64,000 nucleotides of DNA, taken from assembly GCF_000725125.1 (NCBI RefSeq), contig NZ_JFCB01000027.1:1-64000 (forward strand), written 5' to 3'. Both the position numbers and the translations under genes were made by a program. Below are positions 30,258-38,776 of this stretch, piece by piece (the first letter of the stretch is position 1; every line of letters starts with the position of its first letter). The notes under the pieces are model-generated. The model saw nothing but the letters and a program-made list of their open reading frames with translations. It was not told the DNA's origin and did not search any database. The DNA comes from Streptomyces toyocaensis (GTDB lineage: Bacteria > Actinomycetota > Actinomycetes > Streptomycetales > Streptomycetaceae).

Positions 30258-32021
30258 TTACTTCGGCTGCGGCTTGCGCACCGAGAGGTGAAGCTCCTTC
30301 AGACGGGCCTCGTCCAACTCGGTCGGGGCACCCATCATCAGGTCCTGGGCGTTGCCGTTGAGCGGGAAGGCGATCGTCTCGCGGATGTTGGGCTCGTCGG
30401 CGAGCAGCATCACGATGCGGTCCACGCCGGGCGCGATGCCACCGTGCGGCGGAGCGCCGAAGCGGAACGCGCGGAGCATGCCGGCGAACTTCTCCTCGAC
30501 CGTCTCACGGTCGTAGCCCGCGATCTCGAACGCCTTGAGCATGATCTCCGGCTCGTGGTTCCGGATCGCGCCGGAGGACAGCTCGACACCGTTGCAGACG
30601 ATGTCGTACTGCCAGCCCAGGATGTCCAGCGGGTCCTGGGTCTGCAGGGCCTCCAGGCCGCCCTGGGGCATCGAGAAGGGGTTGTGCGAGAAGTCGATCG
30701 CGCCGGTCTCCTCGTCCTTCTCGTACATCGGGAAGTCGACGATCCAGCAGAAGCGGAAGACGTTCTCCTCGAAGTGACCGGCGCGCTTCGCGGCCTCGAC
30801 CCGCACCGCCCCCATGATCTTCGAGACCTCGTCGAACTCGCCCGCGCCGAAGAAGACCGCGTGGCCGGGGGCCAGCGAGAGCCGCTTGGTCAGCTCCGCG
30901 ACGTTCTCCTCGGTGAGGAACTTCGCGATCGGGCCGGACAGCGCACCGTCCTCGCCGACGCGCACCCACGCCAGGCCCTTCGCGCCCTGGGAGACCGCGT
31001 AGTCACCGAGCTGGTCGAAGAACTTGCGCGGCTGGCCGGAGACGTCCGGCACCGGCAGCGCGCGCACGTGCTTGCCGGCGAACGCCTTGAACTCCGAGCC
31101 CTCGAAGATGTCCGTGATGTCGACGAGCTCCAGCTGCGCGCGCAGGTCCGGCTTGTCGGAGCCGTACTTCAGCATCGCCTCGCGGAACGGGACGCGCGGG
31201 AACGGCGACGTCACGTGACGGCCGTTGCCGAACTCCTCGAACAGCTCGGTCATCAGCTTCTCGATGGGCTGGAAGACGTCCTCCTGCTCGACGAAGCTCA
31301 TCTCGACGTCGAGCTGGTAGAACTCGCCCGGCGAGCGGTCCGCGCGGGCGTCCTCGTCGCGGAAGCAGGGCGCGATCTGGAAGTAGCGGTCGAAACCGGA
31401 GATCATCAGCAGCTGCTTGAACTGCTGCGGTGCCTGCGGCAGCGCGTAGAACTTGCCGGGGTTCAGGCGGGAGGGCACCACGAAGTCACGGGCGCCCTCG
31501 GGGGAGGTGGCGCTCAGGATCGGCGTCGCCATCTCGTTGAAGCCCATGGCCGTCATCTTGTGGCGCATCGCCGAGATGACCGACGTGCGCAGCAGGATGT
31601 TGCGGTGCATGCGCTCGCGGCGCAGGTCCAGGAAGCGGTACTCCAGGCGCCGCTCCTCGTTGACGCCGTCCTCGGCGTTGATGGTGAAGGGGAGCGGGGC
31701 GGCGGCACCGAGCACCTCGACCACGGAGACCTCGACCTCGACCTCACCGGTCGGCAGCTCGGGGTTGACGTTGTCCGTGCCGCGGGAGACGGCCTTGCCG
31801 TCGACGCGGACCACGGTCTCCTTGGACAGCTTGTCCAGCGCCTCGTACGCCTCGGTGCCCGGCCGGGCCACCAGCTGCGTGATGCCGTAGTGATCACGCA
31901 GATCGATGAAGAGGATGCCGCCCAGGTCGCGCCGATTGTGCAGCCAGCCACTCAGCCGGACGTCGGTGCCGACGTCAGAGGCGCGGAGCTCGCCGCAGGT
32001 GTGGGACCTGTACCGATGCAT
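30258..32021 (-). CDS. aspS: Aspartyl-tRNA synthetase
   Basis: A 587-residue class IIb synthetase. The OB-fold anticodon domain (about 1-105) contains SGWLHNRRDLGGILFIDLRD. Motif 2 is FQIAPCFRDEDARADRSPGE, the bacterial insertion domain is at about 285-410, and motif 3 is GGIAPGVDRIVMLL. His in the WLHNRRD segment is the residue usually found in non-discriminating enzymes that also charge tRNA-Asn for GatCAB; that reading is tentative. Start ATG 32021 fits the family N-terminus MHRYRSHTCGEL. A parS site lies 36 bases upstream. Confidence 0.98.
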   Translation of the reverse strand: MHRYRSHTCGELRASDVGTDVRLSGWLHNRRDLGGILFIDLRDHYGITQLVARPGTEAYEALDKLSKETVVRVDGKAVSRGTDNVNPELPTGEVEVEVSVVEVLGAAAPLPFTINAEDGVNEERRLEYRFLDLRRERMHRNILLRTSVISAMRHKMTAMGFNEMATPILSATSPEGARDFVVPSRLNPGKFYALPQAPQQFKQLLMISGFDRYFQIAPCFRDEDARADRSPGEFYQLDVEMSFVEQEDVFQPIEKLMTELFEEFGNGRHVTSPFPRVPFREAMLKYGSDKPDLRAQLELVDITDIFEGSEFKAFAGKHVRALPVPDVSGQPRKFFDQLGDYAVSQGAKGLAWVRVGEDGALSGPIAKFLTEENVAELTKRLSLAPGHAVFFGAGEFDEVSKIMGAVRVEAAKRAGHFEENVFRFCWIVDFPMYEKDEETGAIDFSHNPFSMPQGGLEALQTQDPLDILGWQYDIVCNGVELSSGAIRNHEPEIMLKAFEIAGYDRETVEEKFAGMLRAFRFGAPPHGGIAPGVDRIVMLLADEPNIRETIAFPLNGNAQDLMMGAPTELDEARLKELHLSVRKPQPK

Positions 32022-32056
32022 CGTCGTTCATCCAGCCTTCGCGGATCGGGGTCGTT

Positions 32057-32070
32057 GTTTCACGTGAAAC
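32057..32070. other. parS site, ParB-binding
   Basis: GTTTCACGTGAAAC is a perfect 14-bp palindrome identical to the Streptomyces parS consensus. It sits in the divergent gap between aspS and the phosphatase gene. ParB loading here helps condense and segregate the oriC region during sporulation. Confidence 0.9.
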
Positions 32071-32177
32071 TCCCCCAAGCCTACCGGCCGCCCCATGATC
32101 GCTTCTCCGCCCTCGTACGTCGGGCGGGCATCCGGCTTCGGTGGAAGTTTTCGGCACCCTCTTCATAAAGTGGTGCA

Positions 32178-34316
32178 ATGCGCACTGGTGAGCCCCTGCC
32201 TGCCCTGGGGGACGTCCTCTCCGCCCTCGACACCGGCGTATGGCACTGGGACACCGCGTCCGGGCTGGTCACCCTCGACGCCGTGGCGGCCCGGCTGCTC
32301 GGACTGCCCGCCGAGGAGGCCACCCTCACGGAGGCCCAGGTCCGGGCCCGCCTGCACCCCGTCGACTGGAACGAGATCACCGGCGTGGTCCAGCTCGCCG
32401 TCGCCGAGGGGACGCTCGCCGAGGTGCGGATCCGGATCATGAACGGCCAGAACCAGGTCGTCCGGGTGGTGCGCAGCCGCTCCAGGCCCTCCTTCGACCC
32501 CGCGCGCAAGGCCTACGTCCTGACCGGCTCCCTTCAGGAGGTCACCGAGCCGACGCCGGGAACACCCGCCGGGCGCAGGGCGGTCACCGGTGACTGGCGG
32601 CGCTCCCGTGAGGCGTTCCTGCTGGACGCGGGCCGTGCGCTGGCGGAGGCGCGGTCGACGCAGGAGGTGCTGCGGGTCGCGGCCAACCTGTCCATGCCGG
32701 GATTCTCACCGGACGGGCTGGCCGTGTTCGGCGTGGAGGGCGACCGGCTCACGATCATCGGCCACCACGGACACGAGCCCGGTGCCGACAACCCCTTCTA
32801 CATGCCCCTGGACACGGACTACCCGGCCGCCGAGGTGGTGCGCACGGGCCGGGCGGTCTACCTCTCCTCCCCGGAGCAGTACAGGGCCCGCTATCCGCTC
32901 ACCTGGCCGCTCGCCCAGCGCTTCGGACGTCAGTCCTGGGCGTTCCTGCCGCTGACCGCCTCCGGCCGCACGATGGGCGCCTGGCTGGCGGCCTTCGCCT
33001 ATCCGGTCGCCTTCACCCCCGACGAGCGCTCCGTGCTGACCACGGTCGCCCGGATGCTGGCCCAGGCGCTGACCCGGGCGGGCACCGCCGAGAGCGAGCG
33101 GGCGCTGACCGACGGGCTGCAGCGCTCGATGATGCCGAAGCTCGGCCCGGGCATCCCGGGCATGAGCGTCGCCGCCCGCTACGTCCCCACCGGCGGCGGA
33201 CTCCAGGTCGGCGGCGACTGGTACGACGTGATCCCGCTGCCGGGCAAGCGGTTCGCGCTGGTCATCGGCGACGTCCAGGGCCATGACGTCCGGGCCGCCG
33301 GGCTGATGGGACAGTTGCGCATAGCCCTGCGGGCCTACGCCTCCGAGGGCCACCGGCCCGACGCCGTGCTCTCCCGCGCCTCCCGCTTCCTGCACGGCAT
33401 CGGCGAGGCGGACCCGGCCGACATGCGCTTCGCGACCTGTCTGTACGCCGAGGTCGACCCCGTGAGCGGCGTACTGGAGATCGCCCGCGCGGGCCATCCC
33501 GATCCGGTGATCCGCATGGCCGACAGGACGGTGCTGACCCGGCCGACGGCGGGCGGGCTGCCGCTGGGCGTCGACCCGGACACCGACTACCCCACCACGC
33601 GGATCGTGCTGGAGTCCGGCGAGACCATGATGATCTGCACCGACGGGCTGATCGAGACCGGCGGCCACGACCTGGACACCGGCTGGCAGCGTCTGCGCGG
33701 CATCCTCGAGGAGCACCGGGGCAACCAGGAGGAACTGGCCGACGCCTTGGTCCAGGCGGTGCACGGCCCCTCCTCGCACCACACCACCGGCCCGCTGGCC
33801 GACCGGCGCGAGGACGACATCGCCGTCCTGCTGCTGTCCCGGCGGAGTGAGGGCTGCGGCTGCGGCGCGGAGCCGGACACGGTACGGCCCCCGGTGCGCC
33901 GCACGATGCTGACGGTGGCGCAGGCCGAGCCCGAGCGGATCGCCGTGGCCCGGCACCAGCTGCGCGACCTGCTGCACGACTGGTCCTCACCGGATCAGGT
34001 GGACTCGGCCGTGCTGCTGCTGTCGGAGGTGCTCACCAACGTCCTCGTGCACACCGACGCCGACGCCCTGCTGCTCGCCGAGGTCACCGACGGGGGAGAC
34101 GGCCGCCGGATACGCGTCGAGGTCACCGACGCCGGCGACGACCTGCCGCACCTGCGCAGACCGGGCGAGCTGGCGTCCTCCGGGCGGGGGCTGGTCCTCG
34201 TCGAACTCCTCGCCCACACCTGGGGCGTCGACCCGCGCGGCGAGGGCAAGAGCATCTGGTTCGAGGTGTACGAACACCAGGATGGGGCCGGGCCACACCT
34301 CGACGGTCACGGCTGA
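32178..34316 (+). CDS. Multidomain PAS-GAF-PP2C-HATPase regulator (SpoIIE phosphatase/anti-sigma kinase fusion)
   Basis: A 712-residue cytoplasmic protein. A PAS-like domain spans about 10-110 (LDTGVWHWDTASGLVTLDAV), GAF about 150-300, a SpoIIE PP2C domain about 305-555 (GGGLQVGGDWYDVIPLPGKR, VIGDVQGHDVRAAG, MICTDGLIETGGHDLD, REDDIAVLLL) and an RsbW-type HATPase at about 585-700 (LLSEVLTNVLVHTDADALLL for the N box, SSGRGLVLVELLAHTWGVD for the G box). Combined phosphatase and anti-sigma kinase domains are frequent in Streptomyces and are thought to set the phosphorylation of an anti-anti-sigma factor. A Cys-rich joint, EGCGCGAEP, separates the two catalytic units. Confidence 0.9.
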   Translation: MRTGEPLPALGDVLSALDTGVWHWDTASGLVTLDAVAARLLGLPAEEATLTEAQVRARLHPVDWNEITGVVQLAVAEGTLAEVRIRIMNGQNQVVRVVRSRSRPSFDPARKAYVLTGSLQEVTEPTPGTPAGRRAVTGDWRRSREAFLLDAGRALAEARSTQEVLRVAANLSMPGFSPDGLAVFGVEGDRLTIIGHHGHEPGADNPFYMPLDTDYPAAEVVRTGRAVYLSSPEQYRARYPLTWPLAQRFGRQSWAFLPLTASGRTMGAWLAAFAYPVAFTPDERSVLTTVARMLAQALTRAGTAESERALTDGLQRSMMPKLGPGIPGMSVAARYVPTGGGLQVGGDWYDVIPLPGKRFALVIGDVQGHDVRAAGLMGQLRIALRAYASEGHRPDAVLSRASRFLHGIGEADPADMRFATCLYAEVDPVSGVLEIARAGHPDPVIRMADRTVLTRPTAGGLPLGVDPDTDYPTTRIVLESGETMMICTDGLIETGGHDLDTGWQRLRGILEEHRGNQEELADALVQAVHGPSSHHTTGPLADRREDDIAVLLLSRRSEGCGCGAEPDTVRPPVRRTMLTVAQAEPERIAVARHQLRDLLHDWSSPDQVDSAVLLLSEVLTNVLVHTDADALLLAEVTDGGDGRRIRVEVTDAGDDLPHLRRPGELASSGRGLVLVELLAHTWGVDPRGEGKSIWFEVYEHQDGAGPHLDGHG

Positions 34317-34364
34317 ACGGCCGGTTGTCCACCGGTCGCACCGGCGTGGCGGCGGCCGGTCCGC

Positions 34365-35000
34365 TCATCCGCCGAAGGGGTTCCCGTGCCCGGGGGTCCC
34401 GCCCGACGGCAGGTACCGCAGCCGTCCGCCGGGCTCCGTGACCGGCGTGAACCCGGCGGCCCGCAGGACGGCGGCGTACCGGGCTCTGAAGCGCCGGTTG
34501 ACGGCGAACCCGACGGGCAGCAGGGCCATCAGCGCGGCCCAGACGGCGCAGGTGACGACCAGCACGGCCGTGGTACCGGTGTCCGCCGCCAGGCCGACGG
34601 GCAGGGCGAGGGGAACGGCGCCCACCCCGGTGAGCACGATCAACTGCCTGCCGGTGTACATGGCGGTGATGTCGTAGGTGATACGGGCCTTGAGGAGCTC
34701 GACCTCGTCCGGCGCGAGAGCCGGAAGCGGGCCCCCGTCGCTCGCGCCCGGATGCCTCGCCCGGTTCCGCGCGGCCCGCGCCCGCGCCCGCGGACCGGGG
34801 TCGGGCACCAGCGCCACCACGTAGCCGTTGCCCTGGGCCCCGCCGCCCTGATGGACGTCCGCGTAGTCGTATCCGAACTCCCGGGCCATCGCGGCGAGCC
34901 GGGCGAGCCTCGTCGTGGACGCCAGGGTGCGGGTGACCTGGACGGGCTCCCCGCTCTCCATCCGCCGCAGCATCTTCCGCATCGCCCGGCGCTCGCCCAC
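34365..35000 (-). CDS. Hypothetical two-helix membrane protein
   Basis: A 211-residue protein from GTG 35000, with GAGAGGA upstream; a later start at an internal ATG (MRKMLRRMESGE) is also possible. The N-terminal half is soluble: QVTRTLASTTRLARLAAMAR, and GYDYADVHQGGGAQGNGYVV. Two adjacent transmembrane segments follow, LIVLTGVGAVPLALPVGLAA and VLVVTCAVWAALMALLPVGF, and a short cytoplasmic tail ends in GGTPGHGNPFGG. No family is recognised. It converges with the phosphatase gene to its left. Confidence 0.65.
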   Translation of the reverse strand: MGERRAMRKMLRRMESGEPVQVTRTLASTTRLARLAAMAREFGYDYADVHQGGGAQGNGYVVALVPDPGPRARARAARNRARHPGASDGGPLPALAPDEVELLKARITYDITAMYTGRQLIVLTGVGAVPLALPVGLAADTGTTAVLVVTCAVWAALMALLPVGFAVNRRFRARYAAVLRAAGFTPVTEPGGRLRYLPSGGTPGHGNPFGG

Positions 35001-35034
35001 GGCCGTCCTCTCCCTCCCGCGTCCCGGCCGTGGT

Positions 35035-35074
35035 CCGGCCGTGCACGGACATCATCGCGTCCGTCCACGGCCGG
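35035..35074 (-). terminator. Terminator after the pirin gene
   Basis: A 16-bp stem with one mismatch, CCGGCCGTGCACGGAC (35035-35050) and GTCCGTCCACGGCCGG (35059-35074), loop eight bases, about 70 bases past the pirin stop on the minus strand. Confidence 0.6.
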
Positions 35075-35146
35075 GATCACTGCCGGATGCGGGCAGTCCT
35101 CGGGCGCGGTCACTGCCGACGGCGGACCCGTCCACGGCCCCGCCGG

Positions 35147-36127
35147 TCACGCCTCCTGCGGACCGGACTCCGACATGCCGTGCACCGCGGGGACCGTGCC
35201 GAGGCGGCCCTTCCGGAAGTCCTCGAAGGCCTGGATGAGCTCGTCCTTGGTGTTCATCACGAACGGGCCGTAGTGGGCCATCGGCTCACGGATGGGCCGG
35301 CCGCCCAGGAGGACGACCTCCAGGTCCGGGGTGTACGCGTCCTGCTTCTCGTCCGCGCGGACGGTCAGCGAGGAGCCGGCGCCGAAGACCGCGGTCTGGC
35401 CCAGGTGGACCGGACGCCGCTCGGCGCCCACGGACCCGCGCCCGGCCATGACGTACGCCAGGCCGTTGAAGTCCTCCCGCCAGGGCAGGGTGACCTCCGC
35501 GCCCGGCGCCAGCGTCGCGTGGATCATCGTGATCGGCGTGTGCGTGATGCCCGGCCCCTCGTGGCCGTCCAGCGCGCCCGCGATGACGCGCAGCAGCGCG
35601 CCGCCGTCGGGGGAGGTGAGGAGCTGGACGCTGCCGCTGCGGATGTCCTGGTAGCGCGGCGCCATCATCTTGTCCTTGGCGGGCAGGTTCACCCACAGCT
35701 GGAGCCCGTGGAAGAGCCCGCCGGACACGACGAGGTGCTCCGGCGGCGCCTCGATGTGCAGCAGTCCGGCGCCGGCCGTCATCCACTGGGTGTCGCCGTT
35801 GGTGATGGTGCCGCCACCGCCGTTGGAGTCCTGGTGGTCGAAGATCCCGTCGATGATGTAGGTCACGGTCTCGAAGCCGCGGTGGGGGTGCCACGGGGTG
35901 CCCTTGGGCTCCCCGGGCGCGTACTCCACCTCACCCATCTGGTCCATCATGATGAACGGGTCGAGATGGCGGTGGTTGATCCCCGCGAACGCCCGGCGCA
36001 CCGGGAAGCCCTCGCCCTCGAAACCGCTCGGCGCGGTCGTGACGGTGAGCACGGGACGTGCCACGGCATCGGTGGGAGCGGTCACTCGGGGCAGCGTCAA
36101 CGGGTTCTCGACGGTCACTGCAGGCAT
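35147..36127 (-). CDS. Pirin-family protein (bicupin)
   Basis: A 326-residue protein with AGGAGGT before ATG 36127. The N-terminal cupin holds the metal site: HRHLDPFIMMDQMG, then PWHPHRGFETVTYII and QWMTAGAGLLHIE, with the three His and a Glu expected of pirins. The C-terminal cupin is degenerate (GAEVTLPWREDFNGLAYVMA). Bacterial pirins can have quercetin 2,3-dioxygenase activity or modulate central metabolism. The target here is unknown. It is transcribed alone. Confidence 0.93.
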   Translation of the reverse strand: MPAVTVENPLTLPRVTAPTDAVARPVLTVTTAPSGFEGEGFPVRRAFAGINHRHLDPFIMMDQMGEVEYAPGEPKGTPWHPHRGFETVTYIIDGIFDHQDSNGGGGTITNGDTQWMTAGAGLLHIEAPPEHLVVSGGLFHGLQLWVNLPAKDKMMAPRYQDIRSGSVQLLTSPDGGALLRVIAGALDGHEGPGITHTPITMIHATLAPGAEVTLPWREDFNGLAYVMAGRGSVGAERRPVHLGQTAVFGAGSSLTVRADEKQDAYTPDLEVVLLGGRPIREPMAHYGPFVMNTKDELIQAFEDFRKGRLGTVPAVHGMSESGPQEA

Positions 36128-36194
36128 GTCGGTACCTCCTCGGGTACGCCCACTTTAGTTGAGTGTTGAACTTCCTGCCACCCGGAACGGAGAA

Positions 36195-36220
36195 AGCCCG
36201 GAGGGAATTCCCTCCGGGCT
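36195..36220 (-). terminator. Terminator after the SseB-family gene
   Basis: A perfect 26-base palindrome, arms AGCCCGGAGGGAA and TTCCCTCCGGGCT, 25 bases past the stop on the minus strand and followed in that direction by TTCTCC. Confidence 0.8.
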
Positions 36221-36245
36221 CGGCACAGGCGCGAACGGGCCGCCC

Positions 36246-36710
36246 TCAGCCATACATCCGGCGCATGGCGAACTCGACCATCTGCTCCACGGCCTTCGCG
36301 TCGAACACCATCCGGTGCTCGCCCTCCATGTCGAGCACGAAGCCGTAGCCGGTCGGCAGCAGGTCGATCACCTCGGCGCCGGTGATGACGAAGTACTTGG
36401 ACTCCTTGCCGGCGTACCGCCGCAGCTCCTTCAGTGAGGTGAACATCGGGATCACCGGCTGCTGGGTGTTGTGCAGGGCGAGGAATCCGGGGTTGTCACC
36501 GCGCGGGCAGTAGACCTTGGACGTGGCGAAGACCTGCTGGAAGTCCTCGGCCGCCATCTGCCCCGTGGTGAACGCGCGCACGGCGTCGGCGAGCGAGGGC
36601 GCGGACGGCTCGGGATACAGCGGCGCCTGCTGCCCGTACCCGCCCGGCATCTGCTGCTGCGGCGGGACGTAACCCTGTTGCGTCCCCGCACTCTGGTCGT
36701 AGCCGTACAT
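36246..36710 (-). CDS. SseB-family protein
   Basis: A 154-residue protein. ATG 36710 was chosen because it begins the Gln/Gly/Tyr-rich segment MYGYDQSAGTQQGYVPPQQQ; an upstream ATG adds 13 unlikely residues. The rest is an SseB N-terminal-type domain: VYCPRGDNPGFLALHNTQQP, VIPMFTSLKELRRYAGKESK and GYGFVLDMEGEHRMVFD. SseB-like proteins in actinomycetes often accompany type VII secretion or have unknown roles; no secretion gene is adjacent. Function is unassigned. Confidence 0.8.
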   Translation of the reverse strand: MYGYDQSAGTQQGYVPPQQQMPGGYGQQAPLYPEPSAPSLADAVRAFTTGQMAAEDFQQVFATSKVYCPRGDNPGFLALHNTQQPVIPMFTSLKELRRYAGKESKYFVITGAEVIDLLPTGYGFVLDMEGEHRMVFDAKAVEQMVEFAMRRMYG

Positions 36711-36777
36711 GCCGCACAGACTACTGACCCCGCGGGAGGGCTGGGTCACAGATGTCCGGATCGGGGTTGCTTCTTAT

Positions 36778-36789
36778 TACCCACGGGTA
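36778..36789. promoter_or_regulatory. Palindromic operator candidate upstream of the acyl-CoA dehydrogenase
   Basis: TACCCACGGGTA is a near-perfect palindrome in an AT-richer patch, 85 bases before ATG 36874. Its form resembles TetR-type fatty-acid regulator sites. Confidence 0.4.
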
Positions 36790-36873
36790 GCATCATCGGG
36801 ACCACTTGTCGGTACGTGAATCAGTTGCGAGGAGTCAGTGCCTCGCCGATCCCTCTCTAACGGAGCCGTCGCC

Positions 36874-38700
36874 ATGGGGCACTACAAGTCGAATCTCCGC
36901 GACATCGAGTTCAACCTCTTCGAAGTACTCGGGCGCGACAAGCTGTACGGCACGGGCCCGTTCGAGGAGATGGACGCCGAGACCGCGAAGAGCGTCCTCG
37001 ACGAGCTGACCCGGCTCGCGGAGAACGAGCTGGCCGAGTCCTTCACGGAGGCCGACCGCAACCCGCCGGTCTTCGACCCGGAGACCAGCACCGCGCCGGT
37101 GCCGCCGTCCTTCAAGAAGAGCTACCAGGCCTTCATGGACTCCGAGTACTGGCGTCTGGGCCTGCCCGAGGCCATCGGCGGCACCACCGCGCCCCCCTCC
37201 CTGATCTGGGCGTACGCCGAGCTGATCCTGGGCGCCAACCCGGCCGTGTGGATGTACTCCTCCGGTCCGGCCTTCGCCGGGATCCTCTACGACGAGGGCA
37301 ACGAGGTCCAGAAGAAGATCGCGCAGATCGCCGTCGACAAGCAGTGGGGTTCGACGATGGTCCTCACCGAGCCGGACGCCGGCTCGGACGTGGGCGCCGG
37401 CCGCACCAAGGCCGTGCAGCAGGAGGACGGCTCCTGGCACATCGAGGGCGTGAAGCGGTTCATCACGTCCGGTGAGCACGACATGTCGGAGAACATCCTC
37501 CACTACGTGCTGGCCCGCCCCGAGGGCGCGGGACCCGGCACCAAGGGCCTGTCCCTCTTCCTCGTCCCGAAGTACCTCTTCGACGTCGAGACCGGCGAGC
37601 TGGGCGAGCGCAACGGCGTCTACGCCACGAACGTCGAGCACAAGATGGGCCTGAAGGCCTCCAACACCTGCGAGATGACCTTCGGCGACCGGCACCCCGC
37701 CAAGGGCTGGCTGATCGGCGACAGGCACGACGGCATCCGCCAGATGTTCCGCATCATCGAGTTCGCCCGCATGATGGTCGGCACGAAGGCGATCTCCACG
37801 CTGTCGACGGGCTACCTGAACGCGCTGGAGTACGCCAAGGAGCGGGTCCAGGGCCCGGACCTGGCGAACTTCATGGACAAGACCGCGCCCAAGGTCACCA
37901 TCACCCACCACCCCGACGTGCGCCGCTCGCTGATGACGCAGAAGGCGTACGCGGAGGGCATGCGCGCCCTCGTCCTGTACACCGCGTCCGTCCAGGACAC
38001 GATCGCGGTCAAGGAGGCGGCGGGCGAGGACGTGTCGGCCGAGCACGCGCTCAACGACCTGCTCCTGCCCATCGTCAAGGGCTACGGCTCCGAGAAGGGC
38101 TACGAGCAGCTCGCCCAGTCGCTGCAGACCTTCGGCGGCTCCGGCTTCCTGCAGGAGTACCCGATCGAGCAGTACATCCGGGACTCCAAGATCGACACCC
38201 TGTACGAGGGCACCACCGCGATCCAGGGCCAGGACTTCTTCTTCCGGAAGATCGTCCGCAACCAGGGCGCGGCGCTGAACTCGCTCGCCGAGGACATCAA
38301 GAAGTTCCTGGCGCTCGGCGAGGGCGGCGAGGAGCTGGCGGGCGCCCGCGAGCACCTGGCCAAGGCGGCCGTCGAGCTGGAGGCCATCGTCGGCCTGATG
38401 CTCACCGACCTCGCGGCCACCGAGCAGGACGTCAAGAACATCTACAAGGTCGGCCTCAACACCACCCGCCTGCTGATGGCCTCCGGCGACGTGATCGTCG
38501 GCTATCTGCTCCTCAAGGGTGCCGCGGTCGCCGCCGACAAGCTGGCCACGGCCACCGCCAAGGACCAGGCCTTCTACACCGGCAAGATCGCCGCGGCCAA
38601 GTTCTTCGCGGCCACCGTCCTCCCCGGCGTCACCCTGGCCCGCAAGGTCGCCGAGGGCGTCGAACTGGACCTGATGGAACTGGACGAGGCGGCGTTCTAG
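36874..38700 (+). CDS. Acyl-CoA dehydrogenase, FadE5-like (long form)
   Basis: A 608-residue flavoprotein of the roughly 600-residue acyl-CoA dehydrogenase subclass typified by mycobacterial FadE5. It opens MGHYKSNLRDIEFNLFEVLG and ends LMELDEAAF, both diagnostic. Family blocks are GSTMVLTEPDAGSDVGAGRT (FAD/substrate), VKRFITSGEHD, TFGGSGFLQEYPIEQYIRDS and TLYEGTTAIQGQDFF (catalytic Glu region). It oxidises fatty acyl-CoA to the trans-2-enoyl form, handing electrons to ETF. ATG 36874 was preferred over 36838 because the family starts at MGHY and CGGAG lies nine bases upstream. A palindrome upstream may bind a fatty-acid regulator. Confidence 0.93.
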   Translation: MGHYKSNLRDIEFNLFEVLGRDKLYGTGPFEEMDAETAKSVLDELTRLAENELAESFTEADRNPPVFDPETSTAPVPPSFKKSYQAFMDSEYWRLGLPEAIGGTTAPPSLIWAYAELILGANPAVWMYSSGPAFAGILYDEGNEVQKKIAQIAVDKQWGSTMVLTEPDAGSDVGAGRTKAVQQEDGSWHIEGVKRFITSGEHDMSENILHYVLARPEGAGPGTKGLSLFLVPKYLFDVETGELGERNGVYATNVEHKMGLKASNTCEMTFGDRHPAKGWLIGDRHDGIRQMFRIIEFARMMVGTKAISTLSTGYLNALEYAKERVQGPDLANFMDKTAPKVTITHHPDVRRSLMTQKAYAEGMRALVLYTASVQDTIAVKEAAGEDVSAEHALNDLLLPIVKGYGSEKGYEQLAQSLQTFGGSGFLQEYPIEQYIRDSKIDTLYEGTTAIQGQDFFFRKIVRNQGAALNSLAEDIKKFLALGEGGEELAGAREHLAKAAVELEAIVGLMLTDLAATEQDVKNIYKVGLNTTRLLMASGDVIVGYLLLKGAAVAADKLATATAKDQAFYTGKIAAAKFFAATVLPGVTLARKVAEGVELDLMELDEAAF

Positions 38701-38720
38701 GACGACCCCGTACAGACCTC

Positions 38721-38758
38721 GCGAGGGCCCGCTCCCACACCGGGAAGCGGGCCCTCGC
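38721..38758 (+). terminator. Terminator after the acyl-CoA dehydrogenase gene
   Basis: GCGAGGGCCCGCT (38721-38733) pairs perfectly with AGCGGGCCCTCGC (38746-38758), loop 12 bases. Confidence 0.8.
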
Positions 38759-38776
38759 CCTCGTTAAGGTGAACCC

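Noticed and set aside
31210..31219. GTCACGTGAC inside aspS as another parS site
   Set aside because: It lacks the flanking GTTT/AAAC bases needed for ParB; only the central ACGT core is shared.
36838..36873. GTG 36838 as the start of the acyl-CoA dehydrogenase
   Set aside because: The 12 extra residues are not family-like and the ATG at 36874 has its own ribosome site and the conserved MGHYKSN start.
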